Assembly (NCBI RefSeq): GCF_016862895.1
Contig: NZ_BONV01000047.1
Coordinates: 38,204-102,203, forward strand
Source of the DNA: Planotetraspora kaengkrachanensis
Lineage (GTDB): Bacteria > Actinomycetota > Actinomycetes > Streptosporangiales > Streptosporangiaceae
Direction: 5' to 3'
Length of the DNA: 64,000 nucleotides
Within the stretch, counting starts at the first letter, position 1; each line of letters starts with the position of its first letter. The notes under the pieces are model-generated. The model had not been told where the DNA came from. It was given only the letters and a program-made list of their open reading frames with translations, and did no database searches. The position numbers were made by a program, and so were the translations under genes. Positions 24,092-32,376 of this stretch are shown piece by piece.

Positions 24092-25156
24092 CTAGCGCGC
24101 CCTCTGGTCAGGGGCGACGCGGGCCAGATGGTGGGCGGCCTCGTCCGGGGAAAGGATGCGGTCGACGGTAAGGGCGGGCTCCATCAGCGGGTACGCTCGC
24201 CCAGCGTTCCAACTGCGCGGGTAGGGCGGCGGATCGAGGACGACCACGCGCCGGCCCTCGGCGAACGGGATGTCGGCGGGACGACCCTCGTTCCAGATCC
24301 ACTCGCCCGTCGCGTCTACCAGGTTGAACTGGCCCGAGATCCCGCCGGCTGGCTGCATCTCGCCAGTGGTCGCCGCGGCGATCCACGTGGGGGCTGGCCG
24401 CTCGCCCGGGATGAGCCCTGCGGCCGGGTCACCGATGAGCGCTGCGGCGAGCAGGGTGTGTAGCTGGAAGTTGTCGCCGATCCCGCTGATCGTCACCTCG
24501 TACCCGCGTTCCCCTAGACGATCGAGCACGAGCAGCGGCTCATCATCAACGACCTGGAGCAGCCCGTGCAGCCAATAAGCACGGTCGATCTGCTCCGGCG
24601 TGGCCGCCAAGGCGGCTCCGAGCCGTTCCCGGAACGGCAACGCGAGCCGCACATCCTTGCGTTGCATCGGCAGGAGCAGCCCCTGCACCCACTCCCCGAC
24701 GGTGAACCACGCCTCGACGACCGGCTGATCGTCGACGAGCCGCTCCATGACCTGACCGGCCTGATCCTCTTCGTTGGGATCAGGCAGCTCGGCCTCTCCC
24801 CACAAAGCCGGAAAGCGAGTGGCGAGCTCGAGACCCTCCGCGATCCGCACAGAGAGCGCCCCGAGCGCATCTCCCGGCGAGGCCCCGACCTCGATCAACT
24901 GCCCAGCGAGCATGGCGAGATCACGCCCCGAGGCGAGTCGAACCCTCCCCAGCGCCTCCCCGAGCACCTCGACGGCCGCACTGCACTCAATGCCGTCCGC
25001 CGCCCTGGCCCGATTGACCGCAAGCCCGGACAGCCGAGCGACTGCCGCCCACTCCTGCTTCTCCGAAGCCGAGACCAACTCGCGGCAGATGCCAGGAAGA
25101 TCCCTCTTCGTTCGCCAGATCATCCGGGCATCGTAGTGGAGTGAAAACCAGGGCAT
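24092..25156 (-). CDS. Hypothetical protein, 354 aa, between integrase relic and tRNA-Phe
   Basis: I recognise no family. The protein starts MPWFSLHYDARMIWRTKRDLPG and has a mostly helical N-terminal half (VLGEALGRVRLASGRDLAMLAGQL). The C-terminal half is richer in aromatic and Gly residues: GGISGQFNLVDATGEWIWNEG, then VVLDPPPYPRSWNAG. There is no signal peptide or membrane segment. The frame is open about 50 codons further upstream but that part reads through the motif at 25265-25290, so the start at 25156 is preferred. Its position suggests element cargo. Confidence 0.65.
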   Translation of the reverse strand: MPWFSLHYDARMIWRTKRDLPGICRELVSASEKQEWAAVARLSGLAVNRARAADGIECSAAVEVLGEALGRVRLASGRDLAMLAGQLIEVGASPGDALGALSVRIAEGLELATRFPALWGEAELPDPNEEDQAGQVMERLVDDQPVVEAWFTVGEWVQGLLLPMQRKDVRLALPFRERLGAALAATPEQIDRAYWLHGLLQVVDDEPLLVLDRLGERGYEVTISGIGDNFQLHTLLAAALIGDPAAGLIPGERPAPTWIAAATTGEMQPAGGISGQFNLVDATGEWIWNEGRPADIPFAEGRRVVVLDPPPYPRSWNAGRAYPLMEPALTVDRILSPDEAAHHLARVAPDQRAR

Positions 25157-25264
25157 GTCCTGTGGATCTTGTTCGCGGCGTCCGCGCACCTGGACGCCGC
25201 ATAGCCGGACGAAGATTCGCCAGACACGCCCAAAGCCTGCACTCACGCACGCCCCAACCCGGTA

Positions 25265-25290
25265 GACGTTGCTGTCAGCGTTGCTGTCAC
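25265..25290 (+). repeat. Third copy of the repeat core, beside tRNA-Phe terminator
   Basis: GACGTTGCTGTCAGCGTTGC and onward matches the core of copy B at 22 of 26 bases and copy A at 21 of 26. It is itself a near-tandem of GTTGCTGTCA. It sits 9 bases beyond the tRNA-Phe terminator, the sort of place used for integration. Confidence 0.6.
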
Positions 25291-25298
25291 AAGAGATC

Positions 25299-25330
25299 AA
25301 AAAGCCCCGGGCCATGATCGGCTCGGGGCG
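25299..25330 (-). terminator. Rho-independent terminator of the tRNA transcript
   Basis: On the minus strand GCCCCGAGCC pairs with GGCCCGGGGC around GATCAT and is followed by five T residues. It lies 20 bases past tRNA-Phe and ends the Glu-Asp-Phe tRNA transcript. Confidence 0.9.
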
Positions 25331-25350
25331 TTCTTGCTGCTCAGAGAGTG

Positions 25351-25424
25351 TGGTCAGGGGCAGGGTCGAACTGCCGACCTTCCGCTTTTCAGGCGGACGC
25401 TCGTACCAACTGAGCTACCTGACC
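25351..25424 (-). tRNA. tRNA-Phe (GAA)
   Basis: The acceptor arm is GGTCAGG/CCTGACC with discriminator A. The anticodon loop is CTGAAAA between TCCGC and GCGGA, so the anticodon is GAA. The T-loop GTTCGAC is present. CCA is not encoded. It is the last gene of the tRNA trio. Confidence 0.97.
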
Positions 25425-25444
25425 TCGGCGGCTGCCGCCGTACG

Positions 25445-25519
25445 CGGTCCTGACGGGACTTGAACCCGCGACCTCCACCTTGACAGGGTGGCGAGCACTC
25501 CAAACTGCTCTACAGGACC
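25445..25519 (-). tRNA. tRNA-Asp (GTC)
   Basis: The acceptor arm is GGTCCTG/CAGGACC with discriminator G. The anticodon loop is CTGTCAA between CCACC and GGTGG, anticodon GTC. The T-loop GTTCAAG is present. It is separated from tRNA-Phe by 20 bases. Confidence 0.97.
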
Positions 25520-25624
25520 TCTATTGTCCGGAAGATCTCTTCCGTCTTGTTCGGCTCGCCTAGCTTAGCAGCTCCAGGAAGGTCATCGACCTTCCGTTTC
25601 ACTGCCTCGCTCGGTGAGCGCGCG

Positions 25625-25697
25625 TGCCCCCAACGGGATTCGAACCCGTGCCGCCGCCTTGAAAGGGCGGTGTCCTAGGCCGCTAGACGATGGGGGC
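25625..25697 (-). tRNA. tRNA-Glu (TTC)
   Basis: The acceptor arm is GCCCCCA/TGGGGGC with discriminator A. The anticodon loop is TTTCAAG, anticodon TTC. The T-loop GTTCGAA is present. Its first base directly follows the stop codon of the metallophosphoesterase gene, so the gene and the three tRNAs may share a transcript. Confidence 0.97.
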
Positions 25698-27329
25698 TCA
25701 GGGCGTTGCCCTGTTTCCGCGACGCCTTCCGTCGGAGACCTCTGAAGCATAGGGGACGTATGCCCCCGATGCCAAAGCGATAGGCGACGGAGAGCCGGTG
25801 ATCGTCCCCGATGGCTGCGGGGGCGTCGTCGACTCGGAAGAAGACTCGGGAAGAATTCTACGACCAGGGTCCGGCTCGATATGACGCTCGACCTGGACCC
25901 GCTGCTCTCCGAAGCCGCCGATGGTGATGTCATCCCAGGCCTGGAGCCGGTGCGTGCTCTTGTTGAAATAGAGCACCGAGGCCATCAACGGGGTCGGCTC
26001 GTCCCCTTCCAGGCCGCGCAGGCCCGCGCCGCCGGTCGAGCCCTGGATCATCAGCCGCGTGCCCGTCGGCAGCATCTCAGTGGACCGCTGGTGCACGTGG
26101 CCGGCCAGCACCAGGGCGACCTGGCCGGACACCCCTCTCCCCACCGTCGGGTCATGGACCGCCACGATGTCGGCGGGGATCCTGTCCGGGCTCGAGGTCG
26201 ACGCCGATCTCGGCGTCTCCGGGGGTGCGATCTTCGCGGCCTGCGCGCGGCCGAGATCGATGAGCGCCTGACTGGTGTCGTCAGACTGCTGCACCGACTT
26301 GTCCGGCGTGAACCGGGGATCGCCGATGCCGAAGATGCGCAGCCCGCCGACGGTCGCCGCGTTGCCGTCCAGCACGATCGCGTTCTTCTGTTTGGCGACC
26401 GCCCGCTGCGTGCTCATCGCGTCGTGGTTGCCGCGCACATAGACGTACGGCACGCCCAGGCGGCCGATCTCCTCGACGAACTTGTCCTCGGCGCTCGTTC
26501 CGTGGTCGCTGATGTCGCCGGTGTCGATGACCAAATTGACCTTGAACTGGTCCTTCAGCGATTCGATGACGTTCCAGGCGATCGGATTGATGTGCAGGTC
26601 CGAGACGTGCAGGACCCGGATCGTGCTGGGGTCCGGGTCGTAGATCGGCAGAGTCGAGCCGGCCTCGTAGAGCTGGGAGACATTGGTCACCAGCTTCGCG
26701 AGCTGGCCGCGGTACTCCGAGAACCGGGTCACGATCGACTGGGCGCTGCCCACGAGGGACGGAACGCCCGTCAGAAGGCCCGTGTAGCGGGGCTCGGAGA
26801 TGGACCTGGGGTTGAACGTCAGGGCGGCGACCCCGCCCATGACGACGACCATGACGAGCGAGCCCGCCCCGGTCCAGGCGGCCCGGGAAATGCGCCGGAA
26901 GACCACCAGGCCGGTGAGGAATCCGGCGGCGGCGGCGAAGAGCAACCCGCGGATGACCAGGCGGCGGAGCCCGTCGGTCACGTCCTGCCCGATGATCGTC
27001 GGCAGCCGGTCGGCCCATCGCGGGTTGTTCAGGATCTCCTGGGCCGCCTCCGGGTGGACCGCGTCGATGGTCAGGCTCAGCCGTACCGGACTGTTGTGGG
27101 TGTCGAAGCTCAGCGTGCCGAGCGGACGGACGTCGACGACGGTCTCGCCGCTCCAGGAGGGACGCAGGGACATCCCGATGTCGGCGGGGCCCACCGGCGT
27201 GTCCACGGACGCGCCGACGGCCAGGCCCAGCCATCCCCCGGCCACCGCGGCCAGGATGATCGCCAGGATCCGCGCCGTGCGGCCCTTACCCAGCCGCTGG
27301 GCGGTCTCCCTCCACTTCGAGATCTCCAT
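25698..27329 (-). CDS. Membrane-anchored metallophosphoesterase, 543 aa
   Basis: The N-terminal part has a membrane segment (ILAIILAAVAGGWLGLAVGAS), an outer loop, then two more segments (LLFAAAAGFLTGLVVF and LVMVVVMGGVAALTF). The calcineurin-like domain follows with all metal motifs: HVSDLHINP, DTGDISDHG, RGNHD and GHVH. It probably hydrolyses a phosphoester at the membrane; the substrate is unknown. Start ATG (MEISKW) is chosen for the AGGAAGG upstream. It overlaps the end of the TetR gene by 44 bases. The last 60 residues are Ser/Pro-rich and disordered. The stop abuts tRNA-Glu. Confidence 0.87.
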   Translation of the reverse strand: MEISKWRETAQRLGKGRTARILAIILAAVAGGWLGLAVGASVDTPVGPADIGMSLRPSWSGETVVDVRPLGTLSFDTHNSPVRLSLTIDAVHPEAAQEILNNPRWADRLPTIIGQDVTDGLRRLVIRGLLFAAAAGFLTGLVVFRRISRAAWTGAGSLVMVVVMGGVAALTFNPRSISEPRYTGLLTGVPSLVGSAQSIVTRFSEYRGQLAKLVTNVSQLYEAGSTLPIYDPDPSTIRVLHVSDLHINPIAWNVIESLKDQFKVNLVIDTGDISDHGTSAEDKFVEEIGRLGVPYVYVRGNHDAMSTQRAVAKQKNAIVLDGNAATVGGLRIFGIGDPRFTPDKSVQQSDDTSQALIDLGRAQAAKIAPPETPRSASTSSPDRIPADIVAVHDPTVGRGVSGQVALVLAGHVHQRSTEMLPTGTRLMIQGSTGGAGLRGLEGDEPTPLMASVLYFNKSTHRLQAWDDITIGGFGEQRVQVERHIEPDPGRRILPESSSESTTPPQPSGTITGSPSPIALASGAYVPYASEVSDGRRRGNRATP

Positions 27330-27975
27330 GTCCTTCCTGCCTATCCGAACTCGCCGCCAGACGCGCACGCATGCCCTCGATGATCAGGGCCATGCCGTGC
27401 TCGAACGCGTCCTGGCTCTGAGGACCGCCGATCCGGATCATCGCTTCACGGAGGTGGGGATACGGGGCGAGGCTCTCCAGAGCCTCCTCGAACTGCGACC
27501 AATCACCGCTTCCCCGTTCCCTGTCGGCCTGCTCCTCAAGCACGAAGCCGCCGAGGAAGCTCGACAGGGCCGTCACGCCCCACATCGCGTCCTCGACGGC
27601 GAAACCCACCCGGATGAGCGATCCCAGGATCATCTCGACCGTGGACAACATCCCCTGACCTGGGTGTGTTCCCGCCGTCAGCCGCGCGGAGTCGCGATGG
27701 GAGTTCAGCACCCGGCGTTGCTCGCGCACCCACTCCGCCAGCCACGTCTCCCAGGACTCCCCCTCGGGCAGCGGCCCGAGCCGCGGGCCCTCGCGGACGG
27801 TGATGACCTCCGTCATCTCGTCCAGCAACTCCTGCTTGTTCCTGAAGTGCCAGTAGAGCGCCGGAGCCTGCACGCCCAGCTCGGCCGCGAGCCTCCGCAG
27901 CGTCAGCTTCTCCAGCCCCACCTCATCGAGCAGCCGGAGCGCCGTCACGACGATCTTGTCCCGTTCGAGTGCCAC
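27286..27975 (-). CDS. TetR-family repressor (TetR_C type), 229 aa
   Basis: The N terminus MALERDKIVVTALRLLDEVG with HTH LTLRRLAAELGVQAPALYWHFRNKQELLDEM is that of the classical TetR/ActR group, and the C-terminal half fits the TetR_C domain. The GTG at 27975 is taken as start because this class begins with such a sequence; the frame continues 8 codons upstream into the operator. It faces a DrrAB-type exporter, with paired palindromes between them, so it probably represses the exporter until a drug-like ligand binds (inference). The tail overlaps the metallophosphoesterase start. Confidence 0.9.
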   Translation of the reverse strand: MALERDKIVVTALRLLDEVGLEKLTLRRLAAELGVQAPALYWHFRNKQELLDEMTEVITVREGPRLGPLPEGESWETWLAEWVREQRRVLNSHRDSARLTAGTHPGQGMLSTVEMILGSLIRVGFAVEDAMWGVTALSSFLGGFVLEEQADRERGSGDWSQFEEALESLAPYPHLREAMIRIGGPQSQDAFEHGMALIIEGMRARLAASSDRQEGHGDLEVEGDRPAAG

Positions 27976-27986
27976 GGTTGACAGCT

Positions 27987-28034
27987 TAACAACGTTCAAT
28001 GCATCCTTAACGTTGTTAGATTTAACGGCGTTAA
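27987..28034. promoter_or_regulatory. TetR operators between repressor and ABC exporter
   Basis: TAACAACGTT (27987-27996) and AACGTTGTTA (28009-28018) are perfect 10-base arms. A second palindrome TTAACG-G-CGTTAA follows at 28022-28034, ending at the AAGGAGG ribosome site of the exporter gene. AACGTT/CGTTAA elements occur in both, which suggests two sites for one repressor. Confidence 0.75.
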
Positions 28035-28045
28035 GGAGGCTCTCC

Positions 28046-28987
28046 GTGATTCACGCGGAAGGACTGCGCAAACGGTATGGCGAGGTCGACGCCTTGAAAG
28101 GGGTCGACCTCGACGTGCCACAGGGGACCGTCTGCGGGCTGCTGGGACCGAACGGCGCGGGCAAGACGACCGTCGTCCGCGTCCTCACCACACTGCTGCG
28201 GCCCGACGGCGGCACGGCCCGCGTGGCCGGCTGCGACGTGGTAGCGGACGCCGACCGCCTCCGCCATCGCATCGGGCTCGCCGGTCAGCACGCCGCCGTC
28301 GACGAACTGCTCACCGGGCGCCGCAACCTCGTCCTGTTCGGCCGCCTCTACCACCTGCCCCGCCGTACGGCGCGACGCCGGGCGGACGAACTGCTCGAGC
28401 GGTTCGGCCTGGCGGAGGCGGCGAGCAGGCCCGTGAAGACCTACTCCGGTGGCATGCGCCGCAGGCTCGACCTGGCCGCGAGCCTGATCGTCGCCCCTCC
28501 GGTGCTCTTCCTCGACGAACCGACGACGGGACTCGACCCGCGAAGCCGCCTCGCCCTGTGGGACCTGCTCCGGGAGCTCGTCTCGGACGGCACCACCGTG
28601 CTGCTCACCACGCAGTACCTCGACGAGGCCGACCACCTGGCCGACCAGATCGTCGTGGTCGACTCCGGCAGGGTGGCCGCGTCCGGCTCCCCGTCCGCGC
28701 TCAAGAGCAAGGTCGGCGACGGGCGGGTGAGCATCTCCTTCCGCGCGGCCGGCGACCTGTCCACCGGCATCGAGGTGGTCCGCGGCGTCCTCCCCGGCGA
28801 GCCGGAGGTCGACCGGGCCGAGCGGCGGCTCACCGTGCCCGTCGAGGACGGCGCCGCCTCCCTCATCAAGGTGGCCGCGGCCCTCGACGCGGCGGGGATC
28901 GGCGTCGACGACCTCGGCCTGCGCCGCCCGACGCTCGACGAGGTGTTCCTCCAGCTGACCGAGGCGAGCGAGGTGACCGCGGCATGA
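28046..28987 (+). CDS. ABC transporter ATP-binding protein, DrrA-like, 313 aa
   Basis: This is the nucleotide-binding subunit of an ABC-2 drug exporter. Walker A is GPNGAGKTT (about residues 36-44), the signature YSGGMRRRLDLA, Walker B LFLDEPTTGLD, and the C-terminal extension is typical of DrrA (LRRPTLDEVFLQLT). The GTG start is set by AAGGAGG 6 bases upstream. It overlaps the permease gene as ATGA. The usual cargo of such pairs is an antibiotic or lipid; here it is unknown. It is controlled by the divergent TetR (inference). Confidence 0.93.
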   Translation: MIHAEGLRKRYGEVDALKGVDLDVPQGTVCGLLGPNGAGKTTVVRVLTTLLRPDGGTARVAGCDVVADADRLRHRIGLAGQHAAVDELLTGRRNLVLFGRLYHLPRRTARRRADELLERFGLAEAASRPVKTYSGGMRRRLDLAASLIVAPPVLFLDEPTTGLDPRSRLALWDLLRELVSDGTTVLLTTQYLDEADHLADQIVVVDSGRVAASGSPSALKSKVGDGRVSISFRAAGDLSTGIEVVRGVLPGEPEVDRAERRLTVPVEDGAASLIKVAAALDAAGIGVDDLGLRRPTLDEVFLQLTEASEVTAA

Positions 28988-29814
28988 CCATGCTCGAACC
29001 CCCCGCCACGAGGGCCGGCAGGCTCGGCTGGGCCGTGATCGACAGCCTCACCATCGCGGGCAGGACCTACTCCCGCCTGCGCGCCCAGCCGGGCGAGCTC
29101 GCCGGCTTCCTGGTCTTCCCGATCATCATGACCGTCTTGTTCGGCTACGTCTTCGGCAGCGCGATCACGCTTCCCGGCGGGGGCGACTACCGCAGTTACC
29201 TGATGCCGGGCATCTTCATGCAGGTCGCCGCGTTGACCGCGGTCTCGGCGGCCACCTCGGTGAGCGAGGACATGGCCCTCGGGCTCATCGACCGCTTCCG
29301 GGCGCAGCCGATCGCCCGCAGCGCCGTACTGGCCGGGCGAAGCGTCGCCGACCTGTCGATTCACCTGCTGTCCGTCGCCATGATGGCGCTGTGCGGCGTG
29401 CTGATCGCGGGATGGCGTCCCCACGGGTCGCCGCTGGAGACCCTCGCCGGGTTCGGCCTGCTCGCCCTCTTCGCGTACGCGATGATCTGGATCGGCACCT
29501 ACATCGGGCTCTTCGTGAAGAACGGAGCGCAGGCCGACGCGGCGACGTTCGGCTGGCTGTTCCCCCTGACGTTCCTGGCCAACGCCTTCGTACCCCTGGA
29601 GGGGCTGCCCTCCTGGCTGCGTCCGATCGCGGACTGGAACCCGATGAGCGCGGTCGTCTCGGCCGCTCGCCTGATGTTCGGCAATCCGGGCTCCGCCGCC
29701 GCGTCGTGGCCGCTGCGGCATCCGGTGACGGCGACGATCTGCTGGTCCGTGCTGATCCTTACGGTCTTCGTGCCACTCGCCGTGCGGCGATACCGCACGG
29801 CGACGTCCCGATGA
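28984..29814 (+). CDS. ABC-2 type permease, DrrB-like, 276 aa
   Basis: It has six membrane segments in ABC-2 order: FLVFPIIMTVLFGYVFG, then MQVAALTAVSAATSV, LLSVAMMALCGVLIAGW, FGLLALFAYAMIWIG, TFGWLFPLTFLANAFVPL and a last one near ATICWSVLILTVFVPLAV. DRFRAQPIARSAVLAGR is the conserved cytoplasmic stretch of the family. It partners the ATPase encoded just upstream, with overlapping start and stop. Confidence 0.93.
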   Translation: MTMLEPPATRAGRLGWAVIDSLTIAGRTYSRLRAQPGELAGFLVFPIIMTVLFGYVFGSAITLPGGGDYRSYLMPGIFMQVAALTAVSAATSVSEDMALGLIDRFRAQPIARSAVLAGRSVADLSIHLLSVAMMALCGVLIAGWRPHGSPLETLAGFGLLALFAYAMIWIGTYIGLFVKNGAQADAATFGWLFPLTFLANAFVPLEGLPSWLRPIADWNPMSAVVSAARLMFGNPGSAAASWPLRHPVTATICWSVLILTVFVPLAVRRYRTATSR

Positions 29815-29826
29815 CACGATGGTGAG

Positions 29827-30168
29827 GTGATCGACGTCCCGCTCAGCAGGTTCGAGGAGCTCGTGGCCGAGGCGCTGGACACGGTTCCGCCCGATCTGGC
29901 CAAGGTCATGGACAACGTCGTGGTCGTCGTCGTGGACGACCCACCCGAGCCCGGGCTCCTCGGGCTCTACACCGGCATCCCCCTGACGGAACGCGGCGAG
30001 TGGTATTCCGGCGTTCTGCCGGACCGGATCGAGATCTACCGCAACCCGACCCTGGAGATCTGCGAGACCGAAGAAGACGTGGTCGAAGAGGTGCAGATAA
30101 CCGTGGTTCACGAGATCGCCCATCATTTCGGCATCGACGATGAGAGGCTCCACCAACTCGGTTGGTAA
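29827..30168 (+). CDS. Zincin-like metallopeptidase (PF06262 type), 113 aa
   Basis: This is a small single-domain protein with VVHEIAHHFGIDDERL near residues 94-109, the HExxH zinc site with a downstream acidic residue. The rest (LYTGIPLTERGEWYSGVLPDRIEIYRNP) fits the minimal zincin family widespread in actinobacteria. The start is a GTG 12 bases after the permease stop, so it may be co-transcribed with the exporter. The in vivo substrate is unknown. Confidence 0.88.
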   Translation: MIDVPLSRFEELVAEALDTVPPDLAKVMDNVVVVVVDDPPEPGLLGLYTGIPLTERGEWYSGVLPDRIEIYRNPTLEICETEEDVVEEVQITVVHEIAHHFGIDDERLHQLGW

Positions 30169-30291
30169 TCGGGAGGTCGCAAAGGGTCGAAACACCCGGG
30201 CACCGTAGGTAACATGTTGACCACGGTCTGTCAGGTGCGGGCCCACGCGAGTGGTGCCCGTGCCGTACAGGGCGGCGACGGCCCGGCAAGC

Positions 30292-30307
30292 ACGGCACAC
30301 GTGCCGT
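30292..30307. promoter_or_regulatory. Palindrome upstream of MFS gene
   Basis: ACGGCAC-AC-GTGCCGT lies 17 bases before the MFS start. Related GTGCCGTAC and GGCACGTGC elements occur on both sides (30260 and 30325), so a repressor may bind several times here. Confidence 0.45.
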
Positions 30308-30323
30308 ACGGCGAGGGCCCGGT

Positions 30324-31652
30324 ATGGCACGTGCGGCATCCCCGGAGCTCAGCGGAGTGACATTGGCGGCCACCAAGCCCGGCAGACTTTCCGGAAGGCA
30401 CCGCCGCCCGCCCGAGACTCGCATCACCTACGGCGAGGTCGTCGCCATCAGGGAGTTCCGCGCCCTGTGGTTCGGCCAGGGGCTGTCGTTGCTCGGAGAT
30501 CAGCTCGCGCAGGTGGCCCTGGCCGTCCTGGTCTACAGCCGCACCCAGTCGGCGCTCGCCACGGCCGCCGTCTACGCCCTGACCTACCTGCCGCCCATCA
30601 TCGGCGGGCCGCTGCTCGCCGGGTTGGCCGACCGCTATCCGCGCAGGCGGGTCATGCTCATGTGCGACCTGCTCCGTGCCGGGATGCTCGCGACCATGGC
30701 CGTGCCGGGCATGCCGTTCGCCGTTCTGTGCGTGCTCGTGTTCTGCGTGGTGCTGCTCAGCGCCCCGTTCTCCGCCGCCCGGGCGGCGCTGCTGCCCGAG
30801 GTCCTGGAGGGCGACCGCTACGTCGTCGGCTCGGCCATCCAGAACGTGACCAACCAGGCGGTGCAGATGCTCGGCTTCGCGGCCGGCGGGGCGCTCATCG
30901 CCGTCCTCGGGCCGTACCGCGCGCTCGCGCTGGACTCGGCCACCTTCCTCGGCTCCGCGCTGGTGATCGTCGCCGGCGTACGGCGCCGCCCCTCGTCACG
31001 GCGTGAGGAGGGCGGGAAGTTGTCGATGTGGAACATGACGATGTCGGGAGCGCGTCTGGTCTTCGGCGACCGCAGGTTGCGCACGCTGGTCATGTTCGCC
31101 TGGTTGTGCGGGTTCTACGTGCTGCCAGAGGGGATCGCCGTGCCGTACGCCGCGTCGCTGGACGACGGCAGACTCCCGGTTCCGGTGATCACGGGGCTTC
31201 TGATGGCGGCGATGCCGATGGGGACCGTGGTCGGGGCGTTTCTTTTCGGCCGGTTCGTCACCCCGTCCGGCCGCCTGCGGGCGATGGGGTGGATGGCCAT
31301 GCTCACCTGTGCCCCGCTCGTCGTGTGCCTGATGCGGCCGCCCCTGGAAGCCGTGCTGGCCCTGTGGGCGCTGTCCGGGATCGGCGGGGCCTACCAACTC
31401 GCCGCGAACGCGGCGTTCGTTCAGTGCGTACCGCCCGCGGAGCGCGGGCAGGCCTTCGGGCTCGTCCAGTCCGGGCTGCTGGCCGCCCAGGGGATCGGCA
31501 TCCTCGCCGGAGGAGTGCTCGCTCAGCAGTTCGGTCCAGAGCCGGTGGTCGCACTGGCCGGCGGGTGCGGCTTCGCCGTCGCGGCCATGCTCAGCATGCT
31601 CTGGACCGAAACTCGTACGGAGATCATCGCCAAGGTTCGCGCCGCCACCTGA
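30324..31652 (+). CDS. MFS exporter, 442 aa
   Basis: This is a major-facilitator protein with about 12 membrane segments. The N-terminal half has FRALWFGQGLSLLGDQLAQVAL and the conserved GLADRYPRRRVML loop between segments 2 and 3. The second half has FGLVQSGLLAAQGIGILAGG. It resembles the EntS/MacB-less macrolide-efflux branch of DHA3 proteins. The first about 35 residues are polar, and an internal start is possible. No partner gene indicates its cargo. A palindrome at its start suggests local control. Confidence 0.87.
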   Translation: MARAASPELSGVTLAATKPGRLSGRHRRPPETRITYGEVVAIREFRALWFGQGLSLLGDQLAQVALAVLVYSRTQSALATAAVYALTYLPPIIGGPLLAGLADRYPRRRVMLMCDLLRAGMLATMAVPGMPFAVLCVLVFCVVLLSAPFSAARAALLPEVLEGDRYVVGSAIQNVTNQAVQMLGFAAGGALIAVLGPYRALALDSATFLGSALVIVAGVRRRPSSRREEGGKLSMWNMTMSGARLVFGDRRLRTLVMFAWLCGFYVLPEGIAVPYAASLDDGRLPVPVITGLLMAAMPMGTVVGAFLFGRFVTPSGRLRAMGWMAMLTCAPLVVCLMRPPLEAVLALWALSGIGGAYQLAANAAFVQCVPPAERGQAFGLVQSGLLAAQGIGILAGGVLAQQFGPEPVVALAGGCGFAVAAMLSMLWTETRTEIIAKVRAAT

Positions 31653-31654
31653 GA

Positions 31655-32290
31655 TCAGGCCTGCGCCGGGTCCTCAGGCTTGGGGGCGGGCGGGTCCTCC
31701 GATGCCGGGGCCGCGGGCTCGGCCTCCGTCGCGGTGGCGGGCCGGGCAGCGGCGGGCGCCGCGTCAGCGGCCGGAGCCGGAGCGGGAGCGGGGGGCTGAG
31801 CCGGAGCCGCCGTGGGAGCCGGAGCCGACGCGGGAGCCGGAGCCGCCGTGGGAGCCGGAGCCGACGCGGGAGCGGGGGCCGGGGCGGACGTGGGGGCGTC
31901 GGGCCGGCCGTACGGGTGCTGCTCGTAACCCGTGGTCGGCTGGTACGGCGACTGCGGCTGCTGCGGCGCGGGGCGGTTCCAACCGGCCTGCGACCAGCCC
32001 TGGTCCCACTTGACCTTGGCGTCCTGCCAGACGCGCGTGTCCTTGTTCTTGTTGATGAGGTCCTGGGCGATGGACCCCTCCCTGCCCTCTTCGGGAACCA
32101 GGATCCACGCCACCGCGTAGACGCCGACTCCGAGGCCGCCGAAGAAGCTGGCGACGGCGAGGACCACGCGGAGGATGTTCGGGTCGACGCCGATGTACTC
32201 GCCGACTCCGGAGCACACCCCCGCGATGACCTTTCCATTCCTTGTGCGGCGGAGTTGTTTGACCGAACCGTTGGTGTTCATCTCGTTCAT
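31655..32290 (-). CDS. PspC-domain membrane protein with Pro/Ala-rich tail, 211 aa
   Basis: The PspC domain is seen at about residues 8-65: KQLRRTRNGKVIAGVCSGVGEYIGVDPNILRVV, then a membrane segment and YAVAWILVPEE. The rest is low complexity, rich in Ala-Pro-Ala and Pro-Thr, partly encoded by a 36-bp tandem duplication. PspC proteins act at the membrane in envelope-stress signalling. The start is uncertain; Met codons at 32326, 32290 and 32281 are all open and none has a strong ribosome site. It is convergent with the MFS gene, with a gap of two bases. Confidence 0.82.
   Translation of the reverse strand: MNEMNTNGSVKQLRRTRNGKVIAGVCSGVGEYIGVDPNILRVVLAVASFFGGLGVGVYAVAWILVPEEGREGSIAQDLINKNKDTRVWQDAKVKWDQGWSQAGWNRPAPQQPQSPYQPTTGYEQHPYGRPDAPTSAPAPAPASAPAPTAAPAPASAPAPTAAPAQPPAPAPAPAADAAPAAARPATATEAEPAAPASEDPPAPKPEDPAQA
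31800..31871. repeat. 36-bp tandem duplication in the PspC gene
   Basis: Two exact copies of a GCCGGAGCCGCCGTGGGAGC-type unit (31800-31835 and 31836-31871) encode the repeated APAPASAPAPTA tract. The unit is a multiple of three, so only length varies. Confidence 0.85.
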
Positions 32291-32376
32291 GCCATCAGAT
32301 TGCCCTTTGCAGAGGCTTCCGCACATCGGGATTCCCCCTGGCCCAACCCCGACGATGCCCGGATACTCTGGCGTTC

